From Candidatus Thiodictyon intracellulare (GTDB taxonomy: Bacteria > Pseudomonadota > Gammaproteobacteria > Chromatiales > Chromatiaceae), in NCBI GenBank assembly GCA_016292295.1, contig JADNEJ010000403.1:1-7748 (forward strand): a DNA stretch of 7,748 nt. The letters run 5' to 3'. The stretch's first letter is position 1, and the number at the start of each line of letters is the position of its first letter. The notes under the pieces were generated by a model. It searched no databases, was not told the origin of the DNA, and worked only from the letters and a program-made list of their open reading frames with translations. A program made the position numbers and the translations under genes. Positions 1 through 6,202 of the stretch are shown here, piece by piece.

Positions 1-79
1 GGCCCTTGGACAGCCAGTCCTGCACCGACAGCGGCAGGAGCAAGTCAGTGTCGCGATCTATCGATTGGAAGCGGCGCAT
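1..79 (-). CDS. IS1182-family transposase, N-terminal fragment (runs off left edge)
   Basis: The minus strand reads [16 protein letters not shown] and then [10 protein letters not shown], continuing past base 1. A short basic-aromatic start, an acidic DRDT, leucine/proline residues and then S-V-x-D-W-L is the usual opening of IS1182-type DDE transposases, which precedes the phrase about the element's protected C-terminal side. I start it at the ATG at 79 because a GGAG lies about 11 bases upstream; an in-frame ATG at 100 has no such site. Only 26 codons are visible, so the DDE catalytic residues and integrity cannot be judged. The element's end should lie between here and glnS (80-194), where a GC-rich palindromic stretch occurs around 145-162, but I cannot define the terminal repeat. 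Family assignment rests on recall of the N-terminal pattern and is moderate. Confidence 0.55.
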   Translation of the reverse strand, partial: MRRFQSIDRDTDLLLPLSVQDWLSKG

Positions 80-178
80 CGGCAGTAGCACTCCAGCCAT
101 CGGGCGGCCATCGGGGTTGATCCCGACAGTGTACCGGACCACGCCGCCCCGACGGGGCCCCGAAGTCCGACAGGCTGC

Positions 179-184
179 TAGAAT
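179..184 (+). promoter_or_regulatory. Possible -10 element of the glnS promoter
   Basis: TAGAAT matches the sigma-70 -10 consensus in 5 of 6 positions and lies 64 bases before the chosen glnS start. No acceptable -35 is found 16-18 bases upstream: that stretch is G/C only. It may belong to the neighbouring insertion sequence, so an original -35 could have been lost. Weak call from sequence alone. Confidence 0.25.
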
Positions 185-248
185 AGCCCCCTCAATGTCC
201 ACCGGACTCCCCCCTGGCCCTCCCCCTCCCCTGCTGACCCCAAGCATT

Positions 249-1922
249 ATGACTGACCACAACGATTCGCCGCGCAGCAATTTCATCCGTCAGATCATCG
301 AGGAGGACCTGGCGGCCGGCCGCCACCAGCGCATCGCCACGCGCTTCCCGCCGGAGCCCAACGGATATCTGCACATCGGGCACGCCAAGTCGATCTGTCT
401 CAACTTCGGCCTGGCCCAGGACTATCCGGGGACCTGTAACCTGCGCTTCGACGACACCAACCCGAGCAAGGAAGACGAGGAGTTCGTCGACGGCATCCAG
501 GCGGACGTGCGCTGGCTGGGGTACGACTGGGGGGACCGGCTCTATTTTGCTTCGGACTATTTCGAGCAGCTCTACGGCTTCGCCATCGAGCTGATCGGCA
601 AGGGGCTCGCCTATGTCTGTGACCTGGACGCCGAGGAGGTCCGGGTCTACCGCGGCACCCTCACCGAGCCGGGGCGGGAGAGCCCCTGGCGCGACCGCCC
701 GGTCGCGGAGAACCTGTCCCTGTTCACGCGCATGCGCGCTGGTGAGTTCCCGGACGGCGCCCGTAGCCTGCGCGCCCGCATCGACATGGCCTCCCCCAAC
801 ATCAACCTGCGTGACCCGGTGCTCTACCGTATCCGTCACGGGGTTATCCACCACCAGACGGGGAGCCTCTGGTGCCTGTACCCGACCTACGACTACACTC
901 ACCCCATCTCCGACGCCCTGGAGTGCATCACTCACTCCATCTGCACGCTCGAGTTCGAGGACCATCGGCCGCTCTATGACTGGTGCTTGGACAACGTCTC
1001 GGTCCCCTGCAAACCGCGCCAGATCGAGTTCTCCCGGCTCAACCTGGAATACACGGTGATGAGCAAGCGGCTCCTGACCCAACTCGTCACCGAGGGCCAT
1101 GTCAGCGGCTGGGATGACCCGCGGATGCCGACCATCGCCGGCCTGCGCCGCCGCGGCTACACGGCCGCCTCCATCCGCAATTTCTGCGAGCGCATCGGGG
1201 TGACCAAGGCCGACAACCGGGTGGAGATGGCGCTGCTGGAGAGCGCCATTCGCGACGACCTGGACGCCAGTGTCCCCCGGCGCATGGCGGTCCTGCGCCC
1301 GCTCAAGGTCGTGATCGAGAACATCGCCGAGGGTAGGATCGAGCAGATGGAGGCCGACAATCACCCCAAGTATGCGGAGCTGGGAACGCGCTTGGTCCCC
1401 TTCGCGCGCGAGATCTTCATCGACCGCAACGACTTCGCCGAGCAGCCGCCCAAGGGCTTCAAGCGCCTGGTCCCCGGGGGCGAGGTGCGGCTGCGCAACG
1501 CCTATGTGATTCGCTGCGAGCGAGTCATCAAGGACGCCGCTGGTGAGGTCAGCGAACTGCGCGCCACCGCGGACCTGGACACCCTGGGTCGCAACCCCGA
1601 GGGGCGCAAGGTCAAGGGTGTTATCCACTGGGTTTCGGCCGCCCATGGGGTGCCCTGCGAGGTGCGGCTCTACGACCGACTGTGCAGCGTCCAGGTGCCC
1701 GGGGCGGGCGGCGGGAGCTTCCTGGACGACCTCAATCCGAACTCACTCACCGTGCTTGTCGACGCACTCGTGGAGCCCTCACTCGCGGGGATTGCCCCCG
1801 GGGGGCGCTGCCAGTTCGAGCGCGAAGGCTATTTCGTCACCGATGCGGACGGCACGCCGCAACGGCCCGTCTTCAATCTGACCGTGGGGCTCAAGGATAC
1901 CTGGGAGAAGGCGCAGCGTTAG
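249..1922 (+). CDS. glnS: Glutaminyl-tRNA synthetase (GlnRS)
   Basis: This class I aminoacyl-tRNA synthetase charges tRNA-Gln with glutamine using ATP in the cytoplasm. The 557-residue product is close to the 554 residues of the E. coli enzyme. Visible motifs: NFIRQII at the N-terminus (11-17), the [16 protein letters not shown] signature with HIGH at 42-45, FDDTNP (67-72) typical of GlnRS, and the KMSKS-equivalent VMSKR at 270-274. The two-barrel anticodon-binding part follows from about residue 340 to the end. I start at ATG 249, giving [17 protein letters not shown], which aligns with the known GlnRS N-terminus. The frame stays open upstream to base 6, and ATG 195 would add 18 proline-rich residues; that stretch is unlike the family and the frame there overlaps the transposase end. 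No clear ribosome-binding site precedes either start. The gene appears monocistronic, with a convergent pseudogene downstream. Confidence 0.97.
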   Translation: MTDHNDSPRSNFIRQIIEEDLAAGRHQRIATRFPPEPNGYLHIGHAKSICLNFGLAQDYPGTCNLRFDDTNPSKEDEEFVDGIQADVRWLGYDWGDRLYFASDYFEQLYGFAIELIGKGLAYVCDLDAEEVRVYRGTLTEPGRESPWRDRPVAENLSLFTRMRAGEFPDGARSLRARIDMASPNINLRDPVLYRIRHGVIHHQTGSLWCLYPTYDYTHPISDALECITHSICTLEFEDHRPLYDWCLDNVSVPCKPRQIEFSRLNLEYTVMSKRLLTQLVTEGHVSGWDDPRMPTIAGLRRRGYTAASIRNFCERIGVTKADNRVEMALLESAIRDDLDASVPRRMAVLRPLKVVIENIAEGRIEQMEADNHPKYAELGTRLVPFAREIFIDRNDFAEQPPKGFKRLVPGGEVRLRNAYVIRCERVIKDAAGEVSELRATADLDTLGRNPEGRKVKGVIHWVSAAHGVPCEVRLYDRLCSVQVPGAGGGSFLDDLNPNSLTVLVDALVEPSLAGIAPGGRCQFEREGYFVTDADGTPQRPVFNLTVGLKDTWEKAQR

Positions 1923-1923
1923 C

Positions 1924-2000
1924 GCGCATCGCCTGCTACCCGGCGCGGGCCGCTGGTGTGAGCAGTCGCGGCTCCGGGAGCCGACAGCGCCGCGATGCGC
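1924..2000. terminator. Nested inverted repeats after glnS, possible bidirectional terminator
   Basis: Outer arms GCGCATCGC (1924-1932) and GCGATGCGC (1992-2000) are perfect complements. Inside lies a compact hairpin CGGCTC-cgg-GAGCCG (1969-1983). The structure starts two bases after the glnS stop codon and ends just before the 3' end of the convergent Uma2 pseudogene. No T-run follows on either strand, so classical intrinsic termination is not shown. Confidence 0.35.
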
Positions 2001-2007
2001 ACCAGGG

Positions 2008-2976
2008 TCAGTGCGACCCCGGCCGTCCGCTCGCTTGGTCGCACAGGCGGGCGAGTGCCTCCTCGGCCGCCCGGACGCGCTCTTCGGCCTGACGCTGCGC
2101 CACTTGCGCTGCGTCGGCACGCAAGGTCTCGGCCATGACCCGTCGCTCGACCGCCTCCCGGGCCTGTCCTTCGACCGCGGCCCGCCGCTCGACCACTTCT
2201 CGGGCGCAAGCCTCGGCCGCGGCTCGCCGTTCGGCCTCCTGCCAGCCGGGCACTACGAACCACGAAGGCGCTGTAGACTGGATATCGCGCAGGGTATCGT
2301 GGTCGGGGCGCAGCACAAGTCAGTGAGCCGGAACGCAAACACCGTCAGCACGCGCGAGCGGATCACGCCCGCGGCAGGCTCGATCGGAGCATAGATCCCC
2401 GCGCCGGCCTTGATCATAACTCCGCCTACCTTGTTCAGTCCCGGCGTCGCCGCTTCCTTGCAGCACATGGTCTTGCGCGCACAAACCCACATGGGCCGGC
2501 CGGCCTTGGGCGGATTTGTGATCAAGGCCCCCCGCGCCCGTCCGGGCAAAAAAGGCCTGACGCTCGGGCTCGCGGTACAGGATGTAATACTCCGGGACGC
2601 CATGGGCGGCATACTCGGCCTTCTTGACCATCGCGTCGCGCTCGATGTCGGCGCGCTTCTTATCCGACAGCGCCTCGATGCAGAGATCGAAGATGCCGTG
2701 ATAGGACGCATCGAGCAACAAGAGCGGTTGGAGATTGTCGTTGCGCACCACGCCGAAGTCCGGCTTGCGGATGACGGTCACGGTCGGCAGGAGCAACCGA
2801 AAGCCCATCTCGAGTGCGACCAGTTTAGCGATCGGCCTGGTCCGCAGAAAGTGGTCTAGGAGCAGCATGAACCAATGATAGACCAGGAAGGTCTCGTAGT
2901 CGGACACGGGCTTCTCCTCCAGGTGGCCGTTGTTCCATTCGTAATGGATGTTGGACTCCATGTATACACGTCTCAT
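2008..2976 (-). pseudogene. Uma2-family (DUF820, PD-(D/E)XK-like) endonuclease, disrupted
   Basis: The first 149 codons from ATG 2976 read as a typical Uma2 protein: YEWNNGHLEEKPVSDYE near the start, K-P-D at 71-73, E-A-L-S at 101-104, KKAEY at 118-122, then GVPEYYILYREPERQAFFART. These match the PD...E-x-L...K-x-x-x-Y pattern of the family. The frame is then broken by the 124-bp element at 2406-2529. Beyond it the same protein resumes in another frame with IYAPIEPAAGVIRSRVL. At least three more small indels lie between about 2275 and 2330: the pieces RPDHDTLRD, then PVYSAFVV, then VPGWQEAERRAAAEA fall in alternating frames. The end is an Ala/Arg/Glu-rich coiled-coil tail, usual in this family, finishing at 2008. 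Uma2 genes are numerous in some bacteria; their role is poorly known. Sequencing errors could explain single-base shifts but not the insertion. Confidence 0.8.
2406..2529. mobile_element. 124-bp miniature inverted-repeat element inserted in the Uma2 gene
   Basis: The ends are 21-bp inverted repeats (2406-2426 and 2509-2529) matching at 19 of 21 positions, both beginning GGCCTTGATCA from the outside and ending TCCGCC. They are flanked by a perfect 9-bp direct repeat CCCCGCGCC at 2397-2405 and 2530-2538, the expected target-site duplication. Removing the element plus one repeat (133 bp, which is 1 modulo 3) joins the two Uma2 frames exactly as RTGAG-IYAPIEP. The element has no transposase and must have been moved in trans. 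Several insertion-sequence families (IS1, IS4, IS256) make 9-bp duplications, so I cannot name its parent. Internally it carries a GGCCGGCCGGCC run (2494-2505). Confidence 0.9.
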
Positions 2977-3035
2977 CTGAGATTTTCTCTCATGACCCTA
3001 GCGTAACTGGCCGACGTCGATATATTATCGTCCCT

Positions 3036-3402
3036 ATGATCAACTATATCCTCTCCACCGAACAACTCGCCGAGCTGCGTGCCGCCCACCGGCGTACATA
3101 TGCATGTTCAAGCACATCTGTACCTGACGGCCAAGGATGTCGCCACGTGGGTAACACTCAAGCAAGACAAAGAGGAAAACGACGTCAGCTTCATGGACGC
3201 GGTTCACCCACAGCACAACCCGGCACTCGGATATGGTTGGATCAAGCGTGGCGAGGACCATCAGGTGAAGTCCAACATGAGACGACGGTGCGTCAGACGG
3301 TGCGTCAACATCAACGGTGCGATCGATCTGGAGCATTTGGAGCCCGTGACGCGCTAGGATGAGACCATTGATGCTACTTCAACGATCGCCCTGTTCCAGG
3401 AT
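3036..3402 (+). pseudogene. IS630-family transposase remnant with internal deletions
   Basis: Joined pieces of one DDE transposase are visible. MINYILSTEQLAELRAAHRR (3036-3095) is the usual N-terminus, before the helix-turn-helix. After about 3100 the frame changes and HVQAHLYLTAKDVATWV appears, which in intact relatives lies roughly 80-100 residues further on. It is joined directly to TLKQDKEENDVSFMDAVHPQ, which holds the first catalytic aspartate (FMDAVHPQ), then NPALGYGWIKRGEDHQVKSN and VNINGAIDLEHLEPVTR. An in-frame TAG at 3355-3357 replaces the usual Phe, after which DETIDATSTIALFQ continues to 3402 before homology stops. The C-terminal half with the second Asp and the final Glu is gone. 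No terminal repeats could be defined. This is a non-functional relic; the family call comes from recognising these strings and is fairly firm. Confidence 0.75.
3284..3307. repeat. Exact 12-bp tandem duplication inside the transposase relic
   Basis: GACGGTGCGTCA occurs twice with no gap (3284-3295, 3296-3307). It is in frame and inserts four residues, giving RRRCVRRCVNING where intact relatives have a single RRRVNING. Confidence 0.9.
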
Positions 3403-3652
3403 CCAGTCGGTCCCGGCGTATCTCGGCAAGGACGGTCTGAGACATAGAGAGTGCCACGATGAGTTGCGGTCATTTGCCGAAATCTAGCACCCACGGGGGC
3501 AACTACCGCTGCGTTTGCGTCGGAATTGCCGCTTATGTTCGGAATTTGCATTCGTGCATCATCTGTCAGTCAAATTGACAGATGATGCATTTACTTGGAC
3601 AAACCCTTTGATTTTTTATTCAACCGAACCCGGATCAGCCGAGCCGACGGGC
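3403..3652. other. Non-coding stretch between transposase relic and uracil-DNA glycosylase gene
   Basis: I find no supportable gene here. A 39-codon open frame from ATG 3459 (starting MSCGHLPKSST, ending at TGA 3576-3578) has no recognisable family and runs into the inverted repeat. TCGGAATT recurs at 3520-3527 and 3539-3546 with 19-bp spacing, with GCCGCTTATGT between them; this resembles the reiterated terminal motifs of IS21-like elements, but the match is too short to name. The composition is more AT-rich than the flanking genes. Confidence 0.3.
3555..3589. repeat. Perfect 14-bp inverted repeat, 7-nt loop, upstream of the glycosylase gene
   Basis: TGCATCATCTGTCA (3555-3568) and TGACAGATGATGCA (3576-3589) are exact complements around the loop GTCAAAT. 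It lies 63 bases before the preferred GTG start. No T-run follows. It could be a leader hairpin, an operator, or the scar or end of a mobile element; sequence does not decide. Confidence 0.85.
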
Positions 3653-4285
3653 GTGTCGACGCAGCCGTCCGCGCTCCACGCCCTCTACCGCGACCTGCTG
3701 TGCTGCCGCCGCTGTCCCGGCATGTTCGGCCCGCCGGTGCATGGGAAGGCGGTATCCTCGTCGGTGATGATAATCGGCCAGGCCCCGGGGACCAAAGAGA
3801 TCGAACAGTGCCGACCCTTTTGTTGGACCGCCGGTAAGACCCTGTTCCGCTGGTTCGCCTCGATCGGGATGGACGAGGTGCAGTTTCGCGAGCGGGTGCT
3901 GATGAGCGCCGTATGCCGCTGCTTTCCTGGCAAGAACCCCAAGGGTGGGGACCGGGTGCCGAATCGGCCCGAGGTGGCAAACTGCTCAGGCTGGTGGCGC
4001 GCTGAGATTCAGATCGGGCGGCCGCGGCTCATCATCCCGGTGGGCAAGCTCGCCATCGCCCAATTCGCGGACCAACTGCCCGCGGGGGCGCGGCTCGACG
4101 GCCTGGTAGGTCAGCAATGGCCCTATCGCTCCGCGGCCGGGCCGACGGTGGACCTAATCCCGCTGCCCCACCCCTCGGGTGCCTCCACCTGGTTCAAGAT
4201 GAAGCCGGGCAAGACCCTGCTGGCGCAGGGGCTCGGGCTGATCACCGGACATCCGGCATGGCGGGAATTGCTGGTGGCCCGGTGA
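3653..4285 (+). CDS. Uracil-DNA glycosylase superfamily protein (Fe-S type-like)
   Basis: Enzymes of this fold excise uracil or other deaminated bases from DNA to begin base-excision repair. Numbering from GTG 3653 (210 residues): motif A is GQAPG (42-46), where family 4 enzymes have GEAPG; motif B is HPSG (173-176) in LIPLPHPSGAS. Cysteines 18 and 21 (C-R-R-C), 88 or 90, and 111 are placed like the four [4Fe-4S] ligands of thermostable family 4 enzymes. RPFCWTAGKTL (54-64) corresponds to the GxPFVGxAGxLL segment. The length suits the family. The frame is open back to ATG 3515, but that would translate the inverted repeat at 3555-3589 and add residues unlike relatives, so I prefer GTG 3653; TTG 3608 is another option. 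No good ribosome-binding site is seen. It is alone, converging on the coiled-coil gene. Substrate and exact family are not settled. Confidence 0.85.
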   Translation: MSTQPSALHALYRDLLCCRRCPGMFGPPVHGKAVSSSVMIIGQAPGTKEIEQCRPFCWTAGKTLFRWFASIGMDEVQFRERVLMSAVCRCFPGKNPKGGDRVPNRPEVANCSGWWRAEIQIGRPRLIIPVGKLAIAQFADQLPAGARLDGLVGQQWPYRSAAGPTVDLIPLPHPSGASTWFKMKPGKTLLAQGLGLITGHPAWRELLVAR

Positions 4286-4302
4286 ATTGCTGGTGGCCCG
4301 GT
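4265..4302. repeat. Exact 19-bp tandem duplication at the glycosylase stop codon
   Basis: GAATTGCTGGTGGCCCGGT is present twice back to back (4265-4283, 4284-4302). The junction makes the stop TGA (4283-4285). With only one copy the protein would still end after the same residue, at TAA, so the duplication leaves the product unchanged. Confidence 0.95.
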
Positions 4303-4339
4303 AAACCACTAGTTTTTAAGGATTCAACGGCGGCGCAAG

Positions 4340-4368
4340 GGATTGGTTTCGCTGCGCTCTACCCATCC
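4340..4368. repeat. REP-like imperfect palindrome
   Basis: GGATTGGT at 4340-4347 pairs with ACCCATCC at 4361-4368 with one mismatch, around a centre TTCGCTGCGCTCT. This GGGTAGAGCGCAGCGAAACC type of sequence is, to my knowledge, a common dispersed intergenic repeat in several proteobacteria. It sits between convergent genes and could also limit transcription. Confidence 0.5.
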
Positions 4369-4391
4369 TCAGGCCGATCGCCGCACGCGGG

Positions 4392-4413
4392 AAGCCGGGC
4401 CTAAGCTCGGCTT
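4392..4413 (+). terminator. Hairpin between convergent genes, possible terminator
   Basis: AAGCCGGGC and AGCTCGGCTT fold into a nine-pair stem (one G-T pair on the plus-strand transcript) with loop CTAA. It lies 107 bases past the glycosylase stop. No T-run follows, so its role is inferred from location. Confidence 0.35.
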
Positions 4414-4430
4414 GATGTGACGGCAGGGCG

Positions 4431-4449
4431 CGCAGGGTCGGGCCCTGCG
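4431..4449 (-). terminator. Hairpin downstream of the coiled-coil gene, possible terminator
   Basis: CGCAGGG (4431-4437) and CCCTGCG (4443-4449) form a perfect 7-bp stem with a 5-nt loop, 16 bases beyond the end of the minus-strand coiled-coil gene. It lacks a T-run on the minus strand. Confidence 0.4.
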
Positions 4450-4464
4450 AAGTTGGCGACCGGC

Positions 4465-4764
4465 TCAGATGAAGTAGGACTTGACCTTCTCGAAAGAGTC
4501 CTTGACGCCGACCTTGAACTCGTCCCACTTCTCCTCGGCCTCGTCCTTGAACTCCTCCCACTTGTCGTCGGCCACGCCCAGGAGTTCCTCGCGCCGAGCA
4601 TGACCCTCGTCCCACTTGGCTCGCAGCTCGGCGATCTGCTCCTGCACTTTGGTCTTGGCGTCGTCGGTAGCGGTCTCCGCCTTGCCGCGCAGGACCTCCA
4701 GGTCGCCCTGCCACTCGTCGAGCTGGACCTTGATTTTCGCCAGATACTCTTCTTTCGTTTGCAT
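4465..4764 (-). CDS. Small acidic coiled-coil protein (99 residues)
   Basis: The product MQTKEEYLAKIKVQLDEW... is highly charged, with no signal peptide, membrane segment or cysteine, so it is probably cytoplasmic and almost wholly helical. The last third is an 11-residue repeat: KWEEFKDEAEE (68-78), KWDEFKVGVKD (79-89), then SFEKVKSYFI (90-99), with aromatics at 69, 80 and 91 and further hydrophobics at 72, 83 and 94. Such hendecads form amphipathic or right-handed coiled coils. A GAGGA lies 10 bases before ATG 4764, supporting the start. It resembles the coiled-coil proteins annotated as sll1863-family stress-response proteins, which are about this long; that assignment is tentative and gives no molecular function. 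It is divergent from nadA and convergent with the glycosylase gene, and has its own promoter candidate. Confidence 0.85.
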   Translation of the reverse strand: MQTKEEYLAKIKVQLDEWQGDLEVLRGKAETATDDAKTKVQEQIAELRAKWDEGHARREELLGVADDKWEEFKDEAEEKWDEFKVGVKDSFEKVKSYFI

Positions 4765-4833
4765 GATCGTCTGATCCTCGATGGACGGAATTCAGATTGA
4801 GAAACCTAACGCCTGGCGGCGGGCTAGGAGCGC

Positions 4834-4862
4834 AGTATACGCCAAGGACTGACACTGGTCCA
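4834..4862 (-). promoter_or_regulatory. Candidate sigma-70 promoter for the coiled-coil gene
   Basis: On the minus strand TATACT (4839-4834, 5 of 6 to consensus) is preceded, after a 17-bp spacer, by TGGACC (4862-4857, 4 of 6 to TTGACA). Transcription would start near 4827, leaving a leader of about 63 bases. Confidence 0.4.
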
Positions 4863-4871
4863 TGCCGCTGC

Positions 4872-4891
4872 GGCCCGCACCGCTGCGGGCC
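4872..4891. repeat. Perfect GC-rich hairpin in the divergent intergenic region
   Basis: GGCCCGCA (4872-4879) and TGCGGGCC (4884-4891) pair perfectly around a 4-nt loop. It lies between the promoter candidates of the coiled-coil gene and nadA, so it could be an operator-like site for either, or simply GC-rich structure. No regulator can be named from it. Confidence 0.5.
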
Positions 4892-4907
4892 CTGACGCAC
4901 CCCGGGG

Positions 4908-4937
4908 CTGAGTTTAAGGCACAGGTAAGTGCATAAT
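4908..4937 (+). promoter_or_regulatory. Weak promoter candidate for nadA
   Basis: CATAAT (4932-4937) matches the -10 consensus in 5 of 6 positions. CTGAGT 18 bp upstream matches TTGACA in only 3 of 6. The distance to the nadA ATG at 4988 is reasonable. Confidence 0.3.
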
Positions 4938-4987
4938 GGTCCGATTCCAATGCCTGCCGGACCAACCGGCCTCCGCCGAGCACCACT

Positions 4988-6037
4988 ATGAGCAGTACCC
5001 CCGTCACCACGCCCCCCCGCCGCCCCTCGCTCCAGGTCCCGCCACACCCCCAGTGGCCGGCGTTGAGCGCGGCCGAGACGCACGCACTCAAGACGCGCAT
5101 CGCAGCCATGCTGGCCGCGCAGGGCGCCGTCCTAGTCGCTCACTATTACACCGACGGAAATCTTCAGTCCCTGGCCGAGGAGACCGGCGGCTGTGTGGCG
5201 GATTCACTCGAGATGGCCCGCTTCGGCGCGACCAGCGAGGCCCGCACCCTGGTGGTGTGCGGCGTCCGCTTCATGGGCGAGACGGCTAAGATCCTGAACC
5301 CCGAGAAGCGGGTGCTGATGCCCGACCTGAAGGCGACCTGCTCACTGGACGAGGGCTGTCCGGCGGACGCCTTTGCCGGCTTCTGCGACGCCCACCCGGA
5401 CCACACCGTGGTGGTCTATGCCAACACCAGCGCCCGGGTGAAGGCGCGTGCCGACTGGGTGGTCACCTCCAGCATCGCGCTGCCGATCGTCACGCACCTG
5501 AAGGCACAGGGACAGAAGGTCCTATGGGCGCCGGACAAGCACCTGGGCCACTATATCGAGCGCCGGACCGGGGCCGACATGCTGCTGTGGGACGCCGCCT
5601 GTGCCGTCCACGAGGAGTTCAAGTCCTTTGCCCTGGAGCAGGTGCGCCGGCTGCACCCGCTGGCGGCGGTGCTGGTCCACCCGGAGGCCCCGGACGAGGT
5701 CGTAGACCAGGCCGATGTGGTGGGTTCGACCACGCAGTTGATCCGGGCCGTGGTGGACATGCCCAACCAGGAATTCATCGTCGCCACCGACGAGGGCATC
5801 TTCTGGAAGATGCATCAGCTTGCCCCCCACAAGACCCTGATCGCCGCGCCCACAGCCGGCGCGGGCGCCACCTGCGAGAGCTGTGCCCATTGCCCCTGGA
5901 TGGCCATGAATGCACTGCAAAGCCTGGAGCGCGTCCTGCTCGACCAGGATCAGGAGGTCCAGATCGAAGAAGCGGTGCGCGCGGCCGCCGTGACCCCGAT
6001 CCAGCGCATGTTGGACTTCGCCAGGACCAACGCATAG
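4988..6037 (+). CDS. nadA: Quinolinate synthase A
   Basis: NadA condenses iminoaspartate (from NadB) with dihydroxyacetone phosphate to quinolinate in de novo NAD synthesis, using an oxygen-sensitive [4Fe-4S] cluster in the cytoplasm. The 349-residue product is full length for the E. coli-type enzyme (347). Hallmarks are [18 protein letters not shown] (51-68), DSLEMARFG (72-80), [15 protein letters not shown] (91-105), [13 protein letters not shown] (113-125), [13 protein letters not shown] (144-156), DKHLGHYI (183-190) and [14 protein letters not shown] (295-308). Cys118, Cys205 and Cys302 correspond, at a constant offset of five, to the E. coli cluster ligands 113, 200 and 297. The start gives a proline-rich N-terminal tail of about 25 residues before the conserved core; no strong ribosome-binding site precedes it. 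No other NAD-pathway gene lies beside it here, so it appears to be transcribed alone. Confidence 0.97.
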   Translation: MSSTPVTTPPRRPSLQVPPHPQWPALSAAETHALKTRIAAMLAAQGAVLVAHYYTDGNLQSLAEETGGCVADSLEMARFGATSEARTLVVCGVRFMGETAKILNPEKRVLMPDLKATCSLDEGCPADAFAGFCDAHPDHTVVVYANTSARVKARADWVVTSSIALPIVTHLKAQGQKVLWAPDKHLGHYIERRTGADMLLWDAACAVHEEFKSFALEQVRRLHPLAAVLVHPEAPDEVVDQADVVGSTTQLIRAVVDMPNQEFIVATDEGIFWKMHQLAPHKTLIAAPTAGAGATCESCAHCPWMAMNALQSLERVLLDQDQEVQIEEAVRAAAVTPIQRMLDFARTNA

Positions 6038-6046
6038 GAAGGAACG

Positions 6047-6129
6047 GGCCGCGATCGTCGTTCCGGCCGCGACCGGCGCACACTACGGACTCTGCGGCCG
6101 GAACGACGATCGCGGCCGGAACGACGATC
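6047..6129. repeat. Perfect 24-bp-arm inverted repeat with tandem 18-bp unit after nadA
   Basis: Bases 6047-6070 are the exact reverse complement of 6094-6117, with a 23-nt loop. The 18-bp unit GCGGCCGGAACGACGATC follows itself exactly (6094-6111, 6112-6129), and its inverted copy is 6053-6070, so the left arm could pair with either direct copy. The structure starts 10 bases after the nadA stop and ends where a minus-strand gene remnant stops (6128), so it may be a bidirectional terminator. No T-run is present; a dispersed palindromic repeat is an equal possibility. Confidence 0.9.
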
Positions 6130-6202
6130 AAGGGTCTTTGTGCTCAAGCTGATGCGCAGGAGTAAGACCGCTGCCGCGCGAACGAGCGAAGGCGATTTCA
6201 AG

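Noticed and set aside
6..248. N-terminal extension of GlnRS to base 6
   Set aside because: Open only because of high GC; it overlaps the opposite-strand transposase start and has no counterpart in GlnRS.
192..1646. 484-codon open frame opposite glnS
   Set aside because: Antisense shadow of a high-GC gene; no recognisable family, whereas the sense frame is clearly GlnRS.
2410..2859. Plus-strand 149-codon frame over the Uma2 pseudogene
   Set aside because: Antisense of recognisable Uma2 codons and of the miniature element; no own homology.
3459..3578. 39-codon frame with several cysteines
   Set aside because: No family, no ribosome-binding site, and it ends inside the inverted repeat.
3575..3580. 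Consensus -35 box TTGACA
   Set aside because: It is part of the inverted-repeat arm and has no acceptable -10 at 15-19 bp.
3515..3652. ATG 3515 as start of the glycosylase
   Set aside because: It would translate a perfect hairpin and add 46 residues unlike the family; kept only as an alternative.
5720..5740. GGTTCGACCAC, resembling a tRNA T-arm
   Set aside because: Inside conserved nadA coding sequence; no cloverleaf around it. No tRNA or CRISPR array was found in the window.
5522..6165. Long open frames on both strands overlapping nadA
   Set aside because: Composition-driven shadows; NadA motifs occupy the true frame.
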